A stretch of DNA of 48,584 nt from Thiotrichaceae bacterium (lineage in GTDB: Bacteria > Pseudomonadota > Gammaproteobacteria > Beggiatoales > Beggiatoaceae): contig JALXAQ010000175.1 of assembly GCA_026991885.1 (NCBI GenBank), forward strand, positions 1-48,584. The letters run 5' to 3'. Under the pieces are notes generated by a model. That model saw only the letters and a program-made list of their open reading frames with translations. It did no database searches and was not told where the DNA came from. Position 1 is the stretch's first letter. The number at the start of each line of letters is the position of its first letter. Made by a program: the position numbers and the translations under genes. Below, piece after piece: positions 18,380 to 29,287 of the stretch.

Positions 18380-19063
18380 TTAATACCACAATTCCCACCA
18401 CCACCGTGACCAAGTGCCAATTCTCCTTCTTTTGACCATTTCGTTCTCTTTGTAATATCTGAGAGCCATAAGCGTTCCATTTTTATCATACTCCTTACTG
18501 GTGCCATTCAAACGGCCCTTTTCGTCAAAATCGGTGTGTACCAGCCATTTTTCCCCCGTGCTATAGAAAAGGGTCGCCGACACAGGATTACCATTTTTAA
18601 AGAGCCAATCTCCTTGCACCTTACCATTTATATGATAACCCTTAGCACTCCCATCTCTTTGACCGTTGACATAATGCCGTTGTGCTTTCTTTTGGCCATT
18701 TTGATAATAGTCAATTTCTAGCCCTTCGATTTTGTCATTTATCAAAGTATGTTCACGGAATAGTTCACCGGTTGGGTAATACATTTTCTCTTTCTCAATT
18801 TTATTACCGTCTTCATATTTCAGTTCATATTCCAAATTGCCATCCCGACGAAATTCCTTTTTGGCAATCAACTTGTTGCTTCTATAGTCGTATTCCGCCT
18901 TGAGTTCACCGCTTTCATAATACTCCTTGGTGATGCCTTGTAATTTGTCATTCTGGTAGCTGTATTCAAATTGCAAGGCACCACTTTCGTAGTATTTTTC
19001 AGTCTCTTGTGCGACTGCCGGCATAGACAATACAAGCATAATCGCCAGTAAAAACGTTGGCAT
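18380..19063 (-). CDS. Secreted MORN-like (YwqK-type) repeat protein
   Basis: The 227-aa protein has a signal peptide (MPTFLLAIMLVLSMPAVA, cut before QET) and about nine 20-24 residue repeats of the type YYESGxLxxEYxYxNxKLxG (KYYESGALQFEYSYQND, EYYESGELKAEYDYRSN, MYYPTGELFREHTL). These are MORN_2 repeats as in YwqK-family proteins, which form extended beta-sheet surfaces. It ends in an unusual Trp/Arg-rich tail. It sits between nuoI and nuoJ, 20 bases after the nuoI stop, where complex I operons normally have nothing. Function is unknown; a part in complex I is not implied. Confidence 0.8.
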   Translation of the reverse strand: MPTFLLAIMLVLSMPAVAQETEKYYESGALQFEYSYQNDKLQGITKEYYESGELKAEYDYRSNKLIAKKEFRRDGNLEYELKYEDGNKIEKEKMYYPTGELFREHTLINDKIEGLEIDYYQNGQKKAQRHYVNGQRDGSAKGYHINGKVQGDWLFKNGNPVSATLFYSTGEKWLVHTDFDEKGRLNGTSKEYDKNGTLMALRYYKENEMVKRRRIGTWSRWWWELWY

Positions 19064-19083
19064 GAAATTGTCCTCCTATATCG

Positions 19084-19563
19084 TTAACGATAAGGTGCAT
19101 CTAAGGCTCTATCAGCTGCTAACTCTTTTTCTAGCTGATCACCCGCCGCTAATAATTTTTCTTTGGTCATCAATAAATCACCGCGCTGTTCGCCATGGTA
19201 TTCAAAAATCCGTGTCTCAACGATAGAATCGACGGGGCAGGATTCTTCACAAAATCCACAAAAGATACATTTTGTTAAATCAATATCATAACGGGTGGTA
19301 CGGCGTGTGCCATCTTCGCGGGGTGCCGCTTCAATGGTAATCGCCAGTGCCGGGCACACTGCTTCGCAGAGTTTACAGGCGATACAACGCTCTTCCCCAT
19401 TGGGATAACGACGCAGTGCATGTCGCCCCCGAAAACGGGGAGATTGTGGGGCTTTTTCTTCAGGATATTGTACTGTAATTTTTTTGGCAAATAAATATCT
19501 GCCTGTTACACTCAAACCTTGGAACATTTCCCACAGAAATAGTCTACTAATATAATCCTTCAT
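19084..19563 (-). CDS. nuoI: NADH-quinone oxidoreductase subunit I
   Basis: Start taken at ATG 19563 ([20 protein letters not shown]), 13 bases after the nuoH stop, with GAGGAAAAG upstream; this gives 159 aa. Two 4Fe-4S motifs are complete: [12 protein letters not shown] and [12 protein letters not shown], binding clusters N6a and N6b that pass electrons toward NuoB. A longer frame from 19614 would run into nuoH. Confidence 0.96.
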   Translation of the reverse strand: MKDYISRLFLWEMFQGLSVTGRYLFAKKITVQYPEEKAPQSPRFRGRHALRRYPNGEERCIACKLCEAVCPALAITIEAAPREDGTRRTTRYDIDLTKCIFCGFCEESCPVDSIVETRIFEYHGEQRGDLLMTKEKLLAAGDQLEKELAADRALDAPYR

Positions 19564-19576
19564 ACCAATCTTTTCC

Positions 19577-20596
19577 TCATACAAACCAAGGTGGCAGCTT
19601 TGCAAGTATGGCAACGCTGAGAACCACTATCCAAACTAAGGTAATAGGGATAAACACTTTCCAACCTAAGCGCATCACTTGATCATAACGATAACGCGGG
19701 AAGGTGGCTCTTAACCATAAGAAAAATAACAGAAATATAGAAGCTTTAGCTGCGAGCCAGAAAAATCCGGGCACCCAGGTAAATGCGGATTCTAAGAAAG
19801 TACCCTGAAAAGGTGACAACCAACCGCCCAAGAACATAATGGCAGCTAGGGTGGCTATTAAAATCATATTGGCATATTCTGCCAAAAAGAAAATGGCAAA
19901 CAACATGCCGGAGTAGTCTACATGAAAACCCGCGACAATTTCAGATTCACCTTCGGCTAAGTCAAAGGGGGCACGATTGGTTTCTGCGACGCCTGATATA
20001 AAATATATTAAAAATAAAGGCAAGAGTGGAAACCAGTACCAATGTAAGATACTCCCTTCTTGTGCTAATACAATCTCGCTGAGATTTAGGCTGCCGGCTG
20101 CCATCAAAACGCCCACTAAGGCAAAGCCCATTGCAATTTCATAGGAGATAACTTGCGCGACAGAGCGCAGTGTGCCTAAAAATGCGTATTTAGAATTAGA
20201 GGCCCAGCCGGCAATGAGTATGCCATACACACTGATAGAAGTCATGGCGAGAATGTATAACAAGCCTACATTAATGTCTGCTAATACCATTCCTTCGCCA
20301 AAAGGTATGACAGCCCAAGCGGCTAAAGCGGGCGCAATGGCTAACATGGGTGCAATCACAAATAAGAAACGGTTAGCGTTTGAAGGTATGATGATTTCTT
20401 TAAACATCAATTTCACAGTATCGGCAATCGGTTGCAACCATCCACGCGGTCCAACGCGATTAGGGCCGATACGCACCTGCATGTAGCCAATGATTTTGCG
20501 TTCTGCATAAGTCAAATAGGCGACACAGAGTAGTAAGGGTATAACGATGATAATAATTTTCATCAAGGTGAATAGCAAGTAAAGAAATGCTTCCAT
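19577..20596 (-). CDS. nuoH: NADH-quinone oxidoreductase subunit H
   Basis: The 339-aa membrane protein forms much of the quinone-binding tunnel. It has [20 protein letters not shown] near residue 32, [20 protein letters not shown] near 134, and [20 protein letters not shown] near 210, all hallmarks of NuoH. Eight helices are predicted. It begins 14 bases after nuoG. Confidence 0.97.
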   Translation of the reverse strand: MEAFLYLLFTLMKIIIIVIPLLLCVAYLTYAERKIIGYMQVRIGPNRVGPRGWLQPIADTVKLMFKEIIIPSNANRFLFVIAPMLAIAPALAAWAVIPFGEGMVLADINVGLLYILAMTSISVYGILIAGWASNSKYAFLGTLRSVAQVISYEIAMGFALVGVLMAAGSLNLSEIVLAQEGSILHWYWFPLLPLFLIYFISGVAETNRAPFDLAEGESEIVAGFHVDYSGMLFAIFFLAEYANMILIATLAAIMFLGGWLSPFQGTFLESAFTWVPGFFWLAAKASIFLLFFLWLRATFPRYRYDQVMRLGWKVFIPITLVWIVVLSVAILAKLPPWFV

Positions 20597-20610
20597 TATC
20601 AGGCGTTCCG

Positions 20611-22977
20611 TTAGTTTGTTAGTTCAATCAGCCCATGCCATGTATCCAAGGCTTGGTTGGCAACTTGTCCCGCATAAATCAAGACACTGTTATCAGGGAC
20701 ACGTTCATCAATGACCACGGGTAAGGTGATTTGTGCCTCATCCTGTTTGACTCGGACTTGTTTGTCCAAACTCATTTGGGCGGCAAGTTTGGTATTGATA
20801 TGCACTCCCTGAGTTATTTTAGCATCCATTGTGCTTTGTAATGCGCCGGCGCGACGGACTAAGGCATCTACTGAGTAAATCGGCATTTCAGTGATACGTT
20901 GTAATGCCTTATTAGTCGGATCGACGCTTAAGCGGGCGGGAATTTTCCATGCTGTTTGAGTCTCAGGTTTTTTGTCTCCGATTAAGGGGCGCAGTTCGTC
21001 GCGTACTTGATCTGAGGCGATGTAGTCAAATCCGTCAAGCTCAAATAAATTGCCTAAAACCCGTAAAATTTTCCAAGCGGGACGCGCCTCTCCTGGTGGC
21101 ACCACTGCACCACTAAAACTTTGCCACAGTCCCTCGCCATTGACATAAGTACCGGATGTTTCGGCAAATAATCCGATGGGTAATATGACGTCGGCATAGC
21201 TTTCCATGGCTGGGGTTTGGTAGGCACTTAACGATACCACAAATTCGGCTTTTTCAAGTGTTGTCAATGCGCCAGCACCATTGATGCTGTCTAATTCTGG
21301 CTCTAGTCCTAATAATATATAGCCTTTCAAACTTTTACTGAGCATGGTGTGTGCATTCAATCCGGCTGTGTTAACTGGCTCACCAGCCGCAGCACGATGC
21401 GGTAAGGCGCCCGCTAACCAAGCCCCCGATGTATTGGCCCCTAAGTATCCTAAATTAGCGCCACTTAATTTGGCAATGGTTGCCGCCAATGCGCGAATGG
21501 TTGAAAATTCTGGATGGGCGGTGGCTAAATCACCTAATAATATTGTCCGTTTTTGTCCAGATTTGACTAAAGTTTGTGCAATGGCCGCTTGGTGTTCATT
21601 GACTGAGACTTTGGCCAGTAATTTACGCATGTCAGCGGGGATGAGAGACGTGTGCTTTTCTAATATGCTTTTGGCAATGCCAGCTAAGTTTTCCACCCAA
21701 GCCGTCGGTGCGGCAATGATTTTGTCAGCAATTGCTAGATTAAATTCATAATCAACGGGATTGAGCAACATCACTTTTGCGCCACGCAGGGTGGCTTTAC
21801 GCAGGCGGTGATTGAGCAAGGGTTGCTCTTTGCGGAGATGTGAGCCAATCACGAAAGCAACATCGCTTTGTTCCAAATCGGCAATAGTTTGGCCTAAATA
21901 GGGAAAGAGCGGCGCAGCATCTTGGTCGCTGAAATCGACTTGACGGAGACGGTGATCAATGTTTTGGCTACCGATACCCCGCATAAGTTTTTGTAATAAA
22001 TACAGTTCCTCCACTGTACCTGTGGGCGAGGCTAAGGCGCCGATTGAGCTACTCCCATCTGCGTCTTTCACTTTTTTGAGTCCTTGGACAGCAAAGGCTA
22101 AAGCTTGTTCCCAATCAGTCGTTTGCCAGGTGCCCTCTTTTTTGATCAGGGGGCTTGTTAAGCGATCTTCTGCCGTGAGACCTTGATAGCTAAAGCGATC
22201 CCGATCAGAAATCCAAACTTCATTAACCGCCTCATTTTCTTTGGGGGCAACTCGCATGACTTTGTTGCGGCGGATATGTAGATGAATATTAGAACCCACT
22301 GCATCATGAGGGGCAATGCTGTCAGCTTGCTGCATTTCCCAGGCGCGTGCCGAAAAACGGAACGGTTTAGAGGTCAAGGCACCAACGGGACATAAATCAA
22401 TCATGTTGCCCGATAATTCTGAGCTGATATTTTTTTCGATGTAAGTACCAATTTTGGTATGTTCACCTCGCCCGGGTGCGCCCATTTCTTGAATGCCGCT
22501 AATTTCTTGGCTAAAACGCACACAACGGGTACAGTGGATGCAGCGCGTCATTTCGGTGGCAATCAGGGGGCCTAAGTTTTTGTCAAAGACAACCCGCTTG
22601 CTCTCCTGATAACGCGAGACATCTTTACCATAACCCACTGCCATATCTTGCAATTCACATTCACCACCCTGATCACAAATGGGACAATCCAAGGGATGGT
22701 TGATGAGTAGGAATTCCATGACTGCTTTTTGGGCTATGAGTGCTTTTTCTGAGCGCGTCTTAACGATCATGCCATCCATAACGGGGGTGGCACAAGCGGG
22801 CAAGGGTTTTGGCGCTTTTTCTACATCTACCAGGCACATGCGACAGTTGGCAGCCACGGATAGCTTTTTGTGATAACAGAAACGGGGAACGTCAATCCCG
22901 TTGGCATCTGTTATTTCAATCAGCATTTGACCGGGTTCGGCTTGGTAGGGTTTGCCGTCTATTTCAATTGTTACCAT
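20611..22977 (-). CDS. nuoG: NADH-quinone oxidoreductase subunit G
   Basis: The 788-aa peripheral subunit has an N-terminal 2Fe-2S domain ([19 protein letters not shown]), the [14 protein letters not shown] and [10 protein letters not shown] iron-sulfur motifs, and a molybdopterin-oxidoreductase-like domain from about residue 220 without cofactor function. It carries the main electron wire of complex I. Length is normal. It is separated from nuoF by 474 bases that hold a decayed antitoxin and a hairpin repeat. Confidence 0.97.
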   Translation of the reverse strand: MVTIEIDGKPYQAEPGQMLIEITDANGIDVPRFCYHKKLSVAANCRMCLVDVEKAPKPLPACATPVMDGMIVKTRSEKALIAQKAVMEFLLINHPLDCPICDQGGECELQDMAVGYGKDVSRYQESKRVVFDKNLGPLIATEMTRCIHCTRCVRFSQEISGIQEMGAPGRGEHTKIGTYIEKNISSELSGNMIDLCPVGALTSKPFRFSARAWEMQQADSIAPHDAVGSNIHLHIRRNKVMRVAPKENEAVNEVWISDRDRFSYQGLTAEDRLTSPLIKKEGTWQTTDWEQALAFAVQGLKKVKDADGSSSIGALASPTGTVEELYLLQKLMRGIGSQNIDHRLRQVDFSDQDAAPLFPYLGQTIADLEQSDVAFVIGSHLRKEQPLLNHRLRKATLRGAKVMLLNPVDYEFNLAIADKIIAAPTAWVENLAGIAKSILEKHTSLIPADMRKLLAKVSVNEHQAAIAQTLVKSGQKRTILLGDLATAHPEFSTIRALAATIAKLSGANLGYLGANTSGAWLAGALPHRAAAGEPVNTAGLNAHTMLSKSLKGYILLGLEPELDSINGAGALTTLEKAEFVVSLSAYQTPAMESYADVILPIGLFAETSGTYVNGEGLWQSFSGAVVPPGEARPAWKILRVLGNLFELDGFDYIASDQVRDELRPLIGDKKPETQTAWKIPARLSVDPTNKALQRITEMPIYSVDALVRRAGALQSTMDAKITQGVHINTKLAAQMSLDKQVRVKQDEAQITLPVVIDERVPDNSVLIYAGQVANQALDTWHGLIELTN

Positions 22978-23086
22978 TCTTTTTTATCCATGTAAAAATA
23001 GTGGTTACGGTGAGGTTCGATAGTTGAGTACAATCATTTGAGCATTTTAACATTTTATAAATTTTATAAAACTACAAGGATTTTTA

Positions 23087-23233
23087 TTAGGCGACTTCAG
23101 CATGAAACCTAAGATCAAGCGCACCCATAATTTTTAAGATGATATCAAAGTTTGGTTTTTTTTTCGCCTGACAAAGCTTTGTCAAGACTAGATGCTCTGC
23201 TACATCATAAGGTGTCGTTGTCATTTTAGTCAT
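23087..23233 (-). pseudogene. Internally deleted addiction-module antidote (HI1420-like)
   Basis: The frame from ATG 23233 encodes MTKMTTTPYDVAEHL, the usual start of the HigA-like 'putative addiction module antidote' family, then jumps to KPNFDIILKIMGALDLRFHA, its usual end. The 40-50 middle residues, including most of the helix-turn-helix, are missing, so about 48 aa remain of an expected 95-100. This is a deletion product, probably non-functional. No toxin gene remains beside it. It lies between nuoF and nuoG on the operon strand. Confidence 0.7.
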
Positions 23234-23368
23234 GTTATATCTCAATGTTACGCGACAGTATTCTCCTATCGTTAAATCTCTGTGCTTCATGAAATAACCA
23301 TTTATTCAACCGTTTTGACCTAAAGAATCAAATCCGCATCTATGTCCATATCCTTTAAGTTTTTCTCG

Positions 23369-23442
23369 TTCCCACGCTCTGCGTGGGAAACGAAGTAACG
23401 GAGCGAAGCGGAGATCATGCCTGCCTCGACGCTCTGCGTCGA
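23369..23442. repeat. Double-hairpin dispersed repeat with an insertion
   Basis: Same element as 4911-4959 (TTCCCACGC TCT GCGTGGGAA, then TCGACGC TCT GCGTCGA), but about 28 extra bases (starting CGAAGTAACGGAGCGAAGC) separate the two hairpins. It lies 10 bases after the nuoF stop. Confidence 0.8.
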
Positions 23443-23451
23443 AAAGTTGCA

Positions 23452-24729
23452 TTAAGCCGCAACCATACTCTTTTTATGATCAATATAATACTGAAATTCT
23501 TCTCTGAAAGTTTTCACAAAACTAGTCACCGGCATCGCCGCTGCATCTCCCAACGCACAAATCGTCCGTCCACCAATTTTAGCTGCCACATCTGTCAACA
23601 AGTCTAAATCTTCTTGCCGCCCTTCGCCATGATAAATACGCTGTACCACTCGCGCAAGCCAACCGGTGCCTTCCCGACAGGGGGTACATTGTCCACAGGA
23701 TTCTTCATAATAAAAATGAGAAATACGGGCTAAAACTTTGACCATATCAGTGGTTTCATCCATAACGATCACCGCGCCTGAGCCTAACATGGAGCCCGCT
23801 TTAGCGATTGAGTCATAGTCCATCGTCAAGCCCATCATCGTGTCGCCTTTGAGTACGGGAGTCGATGAGCCGCCCGGGATCACCGCTTTCAGTTTGCGCC
23901 CATTGAGTACTCCCCCCGCCATTTCTAATAAATCCGCGAAAGGTGTCCCCATCGGGATTTCATAATTACCCGGTTTGTTGACATGCCCTGAGACGGAAAA
24001 GAGTTTTGGTCCACCGTTGTTAGGTTTGCCGATATTTAAAAACCAGTCAGCACCATTGTTTATAATTTCAGGCACTGATGCTAGGGTTTCGGTATTGTTA
24101 ATCGTGGTGGGTTTGCCATATAAGCCATAAGCCGCTGGAAATGGGGGTTTATAGCGCGGTTGCCCTTTTTTGCCCTCGATGGATTCTAGCAGTGCGGTTT
24201 CCTCTCCACAAATATAGGCACCCGCGCCGTGATGCGTATAAAGGTCAATATCTATCCCTGAGCCTAAAACATTTTTGCCCAATAATCCAGCTTCATAGGC
24301 TTCTTGTAGGGCGGCTTCAAAACGGTCAATGGATTCGCAAAATTCGCCGCGTATGTAGTTGTATCCCACTGTCGCGCCTATGGTGTAACAGGCTATCGCC
24401 ATGCCTTCAACGAGAGCATGGGGATTATAACGCAAAATATCGCGATCTTTAAAGGTGCCTGGCTCTCCTTCGTCAGAGTTACACGTCAAGTATTTTTGTA
24501 CTGGCTTGTCGCGCACTCCTAACATGAAGCTCCATTTTAATCCAGCGGAAAATCCGGCACCACCGCGCCCACGTAAAGCTGAGGCTTTTAATTGGTCAAT
24601 AATGTCTTTGGGTGGCGTTTTTTCGGCTAAAACTTTACGCAAAGCTTTGTAGCCGCCTGTGCTTTCATAGACGGGGAGCGTCCATATTTTATCTAAGTTT
24701 ATGTTTTTAAAACAAAGTTCATTTGCCAT
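23452..24729 (-). CDS. nuoF: NADH-quinone oxidoreductase subunit F
   Basis: The 425-aa protein binds NADH, FMN and cluster N3. It has [19 protein letters not shown] (FMN/NADH), [20 protein letters not shown] and the 4Fe-4S motif [15 protein letters not shown]. It takes hydride from NADH at the tip of the peripheral arm. Normal length. It is 452 bases from nuoE, an unusually long gap for these two subunits. Confidence 0.97.
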   Translation of the reverse strand: MANELCFKNINLDKIWTLPVYESTGGYKALRKVLAEKTPPKDIIDQLKASALRGRGGAGFSAGLKWSFMLGVRDKPVQKYLTCNSDEGEPGTFKDRDILRYNPHALVEGMAIACYTIGATVGYNYIRGEFCESIDRFEAALQEAYEAGLLGKNVLGSGIDIDLYTHHGAGAYICGEETALLESIEGKKGQPRYKPPFPAAYGLYGKPTTINNTETLASVPEIINNGADWFLNIGKPNNGGPKLFSVSGHVNKPGNYEIPMGTPFADLLEMAGGVLNGRKLKAVIPGGSSTPVLKGDTMMGLTMDYDSIAKAGSMLGSGAVIVMDETTDMVKVLARISHFYYEESCGQCTPCREGTGWLARVVQRIYHGEGRQEDLDLLTDVAAKIGGRTICALGDAAAMPVTSFVKTFREEFQYYIDHKKSMVAA

Positions 24730-24839
24730 AAATCATTCCTAAAAGTTCAATTAATATGAATTGCTGGATGGCTTATAGTGTGAAGTTAAATCAAAATTAT
24801 CTAGTCAAACACATCAGAAGGAAGCCCAAATTTTTTAAT

Positions 24840-24902
24840 TAATCTATGCGATAGGGTTTAATAATTTTAATGACTTTTCTTAACTCGATAGGCTTAGGCA
24901 TA
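24840..24902 (-). pseudogene. Possible HicA-like toxin fragment
   Basis: A frame of 20 codons (MPKPIELRKVIKIIKPYRID, then stop) overlaps the end of the preceding small ORF as ATGCCTAA. The M-P-x-P-I-x-L-R-K-x-I-K-I start is like that of HicA/YcfA toxins, which normally run to about 70-80 aa, so this would be a truncated remnant. With so few residues the call is tentative. Confidence 0.3.
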
Positions 24903-25058
24903 AGCGATTTCTCTTATATTTTCTTTTCTAAAAGAATCTGCCATTTTATGAAAAGTTATCATTTCATTTTGTAATTCTAACTTTCGGTAAAGTTCCCAAA
25001 ATATTTTTTCATCTGGTTCTATAATATTATCAAACGCCTCCGCCTCAAATGCATACAT
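24894..25058 (-). CDS. Small hypothetical ORF (54 aa)
   Basis: A 54-aa acidic, helical protein (starting MYAFEAEAFDNIIEPDEKIF) lies directly before the possible HicA fragment and overlaps it. No clear ribosome site precedes it. It could be an antitoxin partner or another remnant. I do not recognise the family. Confidence 0.3.
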   Translation of the reverse strand: MYAFEAEAFDNIIEPDEKIFWELYRKLELQNEMITFHKMADSFRKENIREIAYA

Positions 25059-25181
25059 AATTAAGATTAATGTATTTTGGAGTCCAAAGCTAAAGCTTTG
25101 GACTCCAAAATCTCCGATAACCGAAGGGTTCAGTACTTACTATCTTTTATAAGTAGCGAACCATGAACCTTCACTCAACCA

Positions 25182-25691
25182 TTAATCCAACTTAGCCAAA
25201 ATCTCATCCAGCTTTTCAGGCGTCAGATTTTCGTGATACTCCCGCCCAATTTGCATCATGGGAGCTCCCCCACATGCGCCTAAACATTCCACTTCTTTCA
25301 GGGTGACTTTTTTATCATCTGTCGTTTCTCCAAAGCCAATCCCTAATTTATTTTTTAAGTGGGCAACAATGTCATCAGAGCCACGGAGCATACAGGATAC
25401 ATTGGTACAAACACAGAGTTTATGCCGCCCCACGGGTTTGAGTTCATACATAGAATAAAATGTGGCGACTTCATAAACGGCAATGGGCTGCATTTCTAAG
25501 TAATCCGCTACTGCGTCCATCAATTCTGTCGTCAAGGAACCGCCGTTGGCTTCTTGGACAAGGCTTAAGGCACCCATCACTGCTGATTGTTTTTGATCGG
25601 GCGGATATTTGGCTATCCAACGATCAATCGCTGCACGGGATTCTTCTGATAATAAAGTTGAGGCATTCGGTTTTGACATACGTGTTGACAT
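25182..25691 (-). CDS. nuoE: NADH-quinone oxidoreductase subunit E
   Basis: The 169-aa thioredoxin-fold subunit has the N1a 2Fe-2S ligands in CTNVSCMLRG and ECLGACGGAPMM, and the EVATFYSMYELKPVG block. It sits beside NuoF at the NADH end of complex I. Full length. It follows the ElyC-like gene by 47 bases. Confidence 0.96.
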   Translation of the reverse strand: MSTRMSKPNASTLLSEESRAAIDRWIAKYPPDQKQSAVMGALSLVQEANGGSLTTELMDAVADYLEMQPIAVYEVATFYSMYELKPVGRHKLCVCTNVSCMLRGSDDIVAHLKNKLGIGFGETTDDKKVTLKEVECLGACGGAPMMQIGREYHENLTPEKLDEILAKLD

Positions 25692-25738
25692 GTGTGAGTT
25701 CCTAATCAGTTATCAGTTTTTTTTTCAATGAGGAATAT

Positions 25739-26521
25739 TTAGTCGCCTTCTTTTATCCAACCACGCCATCGGTAAACGGCTATACCCATATATTCTTTAA
25801 TAATACGAGTTGTCCGTTCAAGTGCTTTTACTTCTGGTAACCAATCCAATATCGTCCGCTGTTCTAATTCTATCGCTTCAAAATCGGTTGGAGAGGGTAT
25901 GGCGTTGATACCGGCACTGCGAAAAGTCGCCAAAGCTCGGGGCATATGCCAAGCCGATGTGATAAGAAGTACACGGCCTTCTTTCTCTAAAATGCGTTTT
26001 GTCTCCACCACATTTTGATAGGTATTTAGGCTCTTGGTTTCCATTATGATGGCTGTCGCAGGTACGCCGCATTCTTGCAAAATTATTTTCATCGGTATTG
26101 CTATAGGCTTTGTCGCGCCCTGCCAAGCAATCCCACCCCCTGAGACAATGACGACGGGTGCCTTTCCGGCTTTGTATAAACGGGCGGCATGAAGTACTCT
26201 GTCTGATGCTTTGTCAAGATCGGGTGCTAAGCGAGGTGGTTCAGCAGTCGCCACGCCTCCACCCAGTACAAGTATGGCATCCGCGACTGGAGAACTTTCA
26301 ATTGGAACGGGGAGATATTTTCGCTCCAATGATATTGATAGATAATCCGCAGTCACCCGCATGGAACTCACCCATAACAGGGCGATGGATAAAAAAAGTG
26401 CAATACCAGCAAGCCGCTTGTGCCCACGCCAAGCGAATAAGCCTGAAAAAATGGACAGCCAGATTGTTAGACTGACAGGGTATATCAGTTGGGGCAGTAG
26501 TTTGGATATAAAAAAGCTCAT
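25739..26521 (-). CDS. YdcF/ElyC-like DUF218 membrane protein
   Basis: The 260-aa protein has two N-terminal membrane helices (about residues 10-30 and 36-55) and a DUF218 domain starting ADAILVLGGGVAT, with VVIVSGGG, SLNTYQNVVETKRIL and LLITSAWHMPRALATF. This layout matches ElyC/YdcF proteins, which act in envelope (peptidoglycan or lipid carrier) maintenance. Why it sits between nuoD and nuoE is unclear; its ATG directly abuts the stop of the decayed carbonic anhydrase. It is intact and on the operon strand, so it probably rides the nuo transcript. Confidence 0.88.
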   Translation of the reverse strand: MSFFISKLLPQLIYPVSLTIWLSIFSGLFAWRGHKRLAGIALFLSIALLWVSSMRVTADYLSISLERKYLPVPIESSPVADAILVLGGGVATAEPPRLAPDLDKASDRVLHAARLYKAGKAPVVIVSGGGIAWQGATKPIAIPMKIILQECGVPATAIIMETKSLNTYQNVVETKRILEKEGRVLLITSAWHMPRALATFRSAGINAIPSPTDFEAIELEQRTILDWLPEVKALERTTRIIKEYMGIAVYRWRGWIKEGD

Positions 26522-26787
26522 TTAGTTATTTTCTTTTAGAACAGTACGGGCACCTAATGATTGTACTGGTCTGAAATTTTTTCCAATAATGGACTCAAAG
26601 GCTGCTACCTGTGATTGAGAAACTTCAATTGGAGTCATTAACACAAACCATTTGACTCCTTCCGTACAAGGGGGAGTGGTCAATTTTCACCTGACGCCGT
26701 ATGATCTGCGGCAACCGCTATACCGGTGCTCGTCATTGCTGCCATAACAGCTAAACTAATGGGAAAAAACTTTGTTCTTTTTATCAT
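26522..26787 (-). pseudogene. Alpha-carbonic anhydrase remnant
   Basis: Two pieces of one gene remain. From ATG 26787, with a GGGAG ribosome site, runs a signal peptide (MIKRTKFFPISLAVMAAMTS, ending AVAADH) that stops at 26680. Directly after it, in another frame, comes the C-terminal signature of alpha-carbonic anhydrases: LTTPPCTEGVKWFVLMTPIE, then ARPVQ-like RPVQSLGAR, ending 26522. The roughly 150 central residues with the zinc-binding histidines are gone. The original enzyme would have been periplasmic, hydrating CO2. Deletion plus frameshift makes this a clear pseudogene. Confidence 0.75.
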
Positions 26788-26872
26788 GATAAAAACTCCC
26801 TTGTGTCAACAATACCTTTGCGAAACATTAACGACAGGGCTAAAAACTAATCCCTGTCGTGGGCAGGGTAAT

Positions 26873-28135
26873 CTACCTATCAATCTCCCCAAATACAATA
26901 TCCTGCGTCCCAATAATGGCAACAACATCAGCCAACATGTGCCCCCTTGCCATTTCATCCATCGAAGACAGGTGGGCAAAGCCCGGGGCGCGAATTTTCA
27001 AACGATAAGGTTTATTGGCACCATCTGATATTAAATAAATGCCAAATTCCCCTTTCGGATGTTCAACCGCCTGATACACTTCTCCCTCTGGCACACAGTA
27101 GCCCTCAGTGAAAAGTTTAAAATGGTGAATTAAAGCTTCCATATCACCTTTCATCGTTTCACGCGGCGGCGGGGTTAATTTATGATCATCCAGCATCACA
27201 GGACCAGGATTTTCACGGAGCCACTTAACACATTGTTTGATAATGCGATTGGATTGGCGCATTTCTTCCATGCGGACTAAATAACGATCATAGCTGTCGC
27301 CATTGACTCCCACAGGAATATCAAAGTCTAATTTGTCATAGACTTCATAGGGTTGTTTTTTGCGTAAATCCCATTCGATGCCAGAACCACGTAACATTGG
27401 TCCAGAAAAACCCAAGTTGAGTGCCCGTTCAGGGGAAACGATTCCAATACCAACAGTGCGTTGTTTCCAAATACGATTTTCCGTCAGTAGCGTTTCATAT
27501 TCACCAACGTATTTGGGAAAACGCTGGGTGAAATCTTCTATAAAATCTAATAACGAGCCTTGACGATTGGCAGCATTTAATCGTTTAAAGTCTGCCTCGC
27601 TATGCCATTGAGATTTTTTTTCATCATATTGTGGCATACGATCCGGTAAATCTCGATAAACGCCGCCGGGACGATAATAGGCGGCATGCATCCTGGCACC
27701 TGTGACTGCCTCATAACAATCGACTAAATCTTCACGCTCCCTAAATGTATATAAAAACATGGTCATCGCGCCGATGTCTAGCCCATGCGTGCCTAGCCAC
27801 AATAAGTGATTGAGAATACGGGTAATTTCGTCAAACATGACGCGGATATATTGGGCGCGGATTGGTGGCTTTATGCCAAGCAAGCGTTCTATTGCCATCA
27901 CATAAGCGTGTTCATTGCACATCATGGAGACATAATCCAGTCGATCCATGTAGGGTACGCTTTGATTAAATGGCTTACTTTCGGCCAACTTTTCTGTGGC
28001 GCGATGCAATAGCCCAACGTGGGGATCGGCTCTTTCAACCACTTCACCGTCTAATTCCAACACTAAACGCAACACGCCATGTGCAGCAGGATGTTGGGGG
28101 CCAAAATTCAGAGTGTAATTGCGAATGTCAGACAT
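26873..28135 (-). CDS. nuoD: NADH-quinone oxidoreductase subunit D
   Basis: The 420-aa subunit starts with the diagnostic [20 protein letters not shown] and has [29 protein letters not shown] and [12 protein letters not shown]. With NuoC and NuoB it forms the quinone-reducing site. It overlaps nuoC by 8 bases. Normal length. Confidence 0.97.
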   Translation of the reverse strand: MSDIRNYTLNFGPQHPAAHGVLRLVLELDGEVVERADPHVGLLHRATEKLAESKPFNQSVPYMDRLDYVSMMCNEHAYVMAIERLLGIKPPIRAQYIRVMFDEITRILNHLLWLGTHGLDIGAMTMFLYTFREREDLVDCYEAVTGARMHAAYYRPGGVYRDLPDRMPQYDEKKSQWHSEADFKRLNAANRQGSLLDFIEDFTQRFPKYVGEYETLLTENRIWKQRTVGIGIVSPERALNLGFSGPMLRGSGIEWDLRKKQPYEVYDKLDFDIPVGVNGDSYDRYLVRMEEMRQSNRIIKQCVKWLRENPGPVMLDDHKLTPPPRETMKGDMEALIHHFKLFTEGYCVPEGEVYQAVEHPKGEFGIYLISDGANKPYRLKIRAPGFAHLSSMDEMARGHMLADVVAIIGTQDIVFGEIDR

Positions 28136-28790
28136 TGTCTATTCCTTTATAACGGTTATCGTGACGTATCACTTTCGGCACGAGCGTTCGAGGTTCGATA
28201 CTGACAGGCTCATACACGACCCGTTTTTTCTCAGGATCATAGCGCATTTCGACATTGCCACTCAACGGGAAATCTTTGCGGAAGGGGTGCCCTATAAAAC
28301 CATAATCGGTCAAAATACGGCGCAAGTCAGGATGTCCATCAAATAAAATGCCAAATAAGTCAAAGGCTTCGCGTTCAAACCAATTGGCGCCGTTCCAAAT
28401 ATTGATCACTGAATCTATGCGTGGTGGCTCACCCTCAGCAAAGGCGCGCACCCGTAAACGTTGGTTACGTTCGATGGAGAGCAAATGATATACAACCGCA
28501 AAGCGAGGAGTATTGCTCTCTTTTTTAGACACGCCTTTGGTGACGCCGCGACTAAAGCCAGTGCTTGTCGCTTGTTTGGTTTCCCAATCGGCTTGTCCGT
28601 ATTGAGAATAGTCAACGCCGCATAAATCTATTAATTGTGAAAATCCAAATTGATTATGCAAAGTTTCACACATATTGAGAAGGTGCGCCGCTGGCACTTT
28701 CAGTGTGAGTTCATTGAACGCTATATCCGCCGAAAAGGGGATATCGATTTTCTGTAGCTCGGCTTGTAGCGTCTGAAGAGTATCAGCCAT
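28128..28790 (-). CDS. nuoC: NADH-quinone oxidoreductase subunit C
   Basis: The 220-aa protein has [50 protein letters not shown] and [20 protein letters not shown], all typical of the 30-kDa subunit. It lies in the peripheral arm next to NuoD. It starts 14 bases after nuoB and overlaps nuoD by 8 bases. Separate from nuoD, not fused as in E. coli. Confidence 0.97.
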   Translation of the reverse strand: MADTLQTLQAELQKIDIPFSADIAFNELTLKVPAAHLLNMCETLHNQFGFSQLIDLCGVDYSQYGQADWETKQATSTGFSRGVTKGVSKKESNTPRFAVVYHLLSIERNQRLRVRAFAEGEPPRIDSVINIWNGANWFEREAFDLFGILFDGHPDLRRILTDYGFIGHPFRKDFPLSGNVEMRYDPEKKRVVYEPVSIEPRTLVPKVIRHDNRYKGIDNV

Positions 28791-28804
28791 AGAGATTACC
28801 TTTA

Positions 28805-29287
28805 TTAGCTCGCACGGGCAATCGTGTTAGTACGTTTAATTTTATTTTGCAATTGCAAGATGCCATATAACAAGGCTTCTGGCGTGGGCGGACAACCGGG
28901 TACATAAATATCAACCGGTACAATCCTATCACAGCCACGCACGACAGAGTAGGAGTAATGATAATAACCACCACCGTTAGCACAGGAGCCCATAGAAATC
29001 ACCCAACGTGGATTTGGCATTTGATCATACACTTTACGCAGCGCGGTGGCCATTTTATTGGTTAAAGTACCCGCCACTATCATGACATCAGATTGTCGAG
29101 GACTGGGTCTAAATACTATACCAAAGCGATCAAGATCATAACGTGCGGCACCGGCATGCATCATTTCCACGGCACAACAGGCTAATCCAAATGTCATAGG
29201 CCACATTGATCCCGTTCGTGCCCAATTAATGAGTGCATCGGCTGAGGTGGTGACAAAACCTTCTTTTAATAAGCCTTCTACTCCCAT
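28805..29287 (-). CDS. nuoB: NADH-quinone oxidoreductase subunit B
   Basis: Start taken at ATG 29287 ([20 protein letters not shown]), because GGGGAG lies 7 bases upstream; the frame opens further to 29308 but without better support. The 160-aa product binds cluster N2: [27 protein letters not shown] and [12 protein letters not shown]2 is the last cluster before quinone. The start overlaps the nuoA stop by 10 bases. Confidence 0.96.
   Translation of the reverse strand: MGVEGLLKEGFVTTSADALINWARTGSMWPMTFGLACCAVEMMHAGAARYDLDRFGIVFRPSPRQSDVMIVAGTLTNKMATALRKVYDQMPNPRWVISMGSCANGGGYYHYSYSVVRGCDRIVPVDIYVPGCPPTPEALLYGILQLQNKIKRTNTIARAS

Larger units (their letters stand above)
24730..25181. other. 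452-bp nuoE/nuoF gap with small-ORF remnants and a hairpin
   Basis: Normally nuoE and nuoF are adjacent or overlap. Here the gap holds two tiny minus-strand frames (24894-25058 and 24840-24902, described separately), a 17-bp perfect hairpin at 25075-25110 (AGTCCAAAGC family), and a GGTTCAGTACTTA/GAACCATGAA pair near 25128-25166 that matches the ends of the MITE at 34388-34592. It looks like the scar of inserted genes. Confidence 0.65.
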
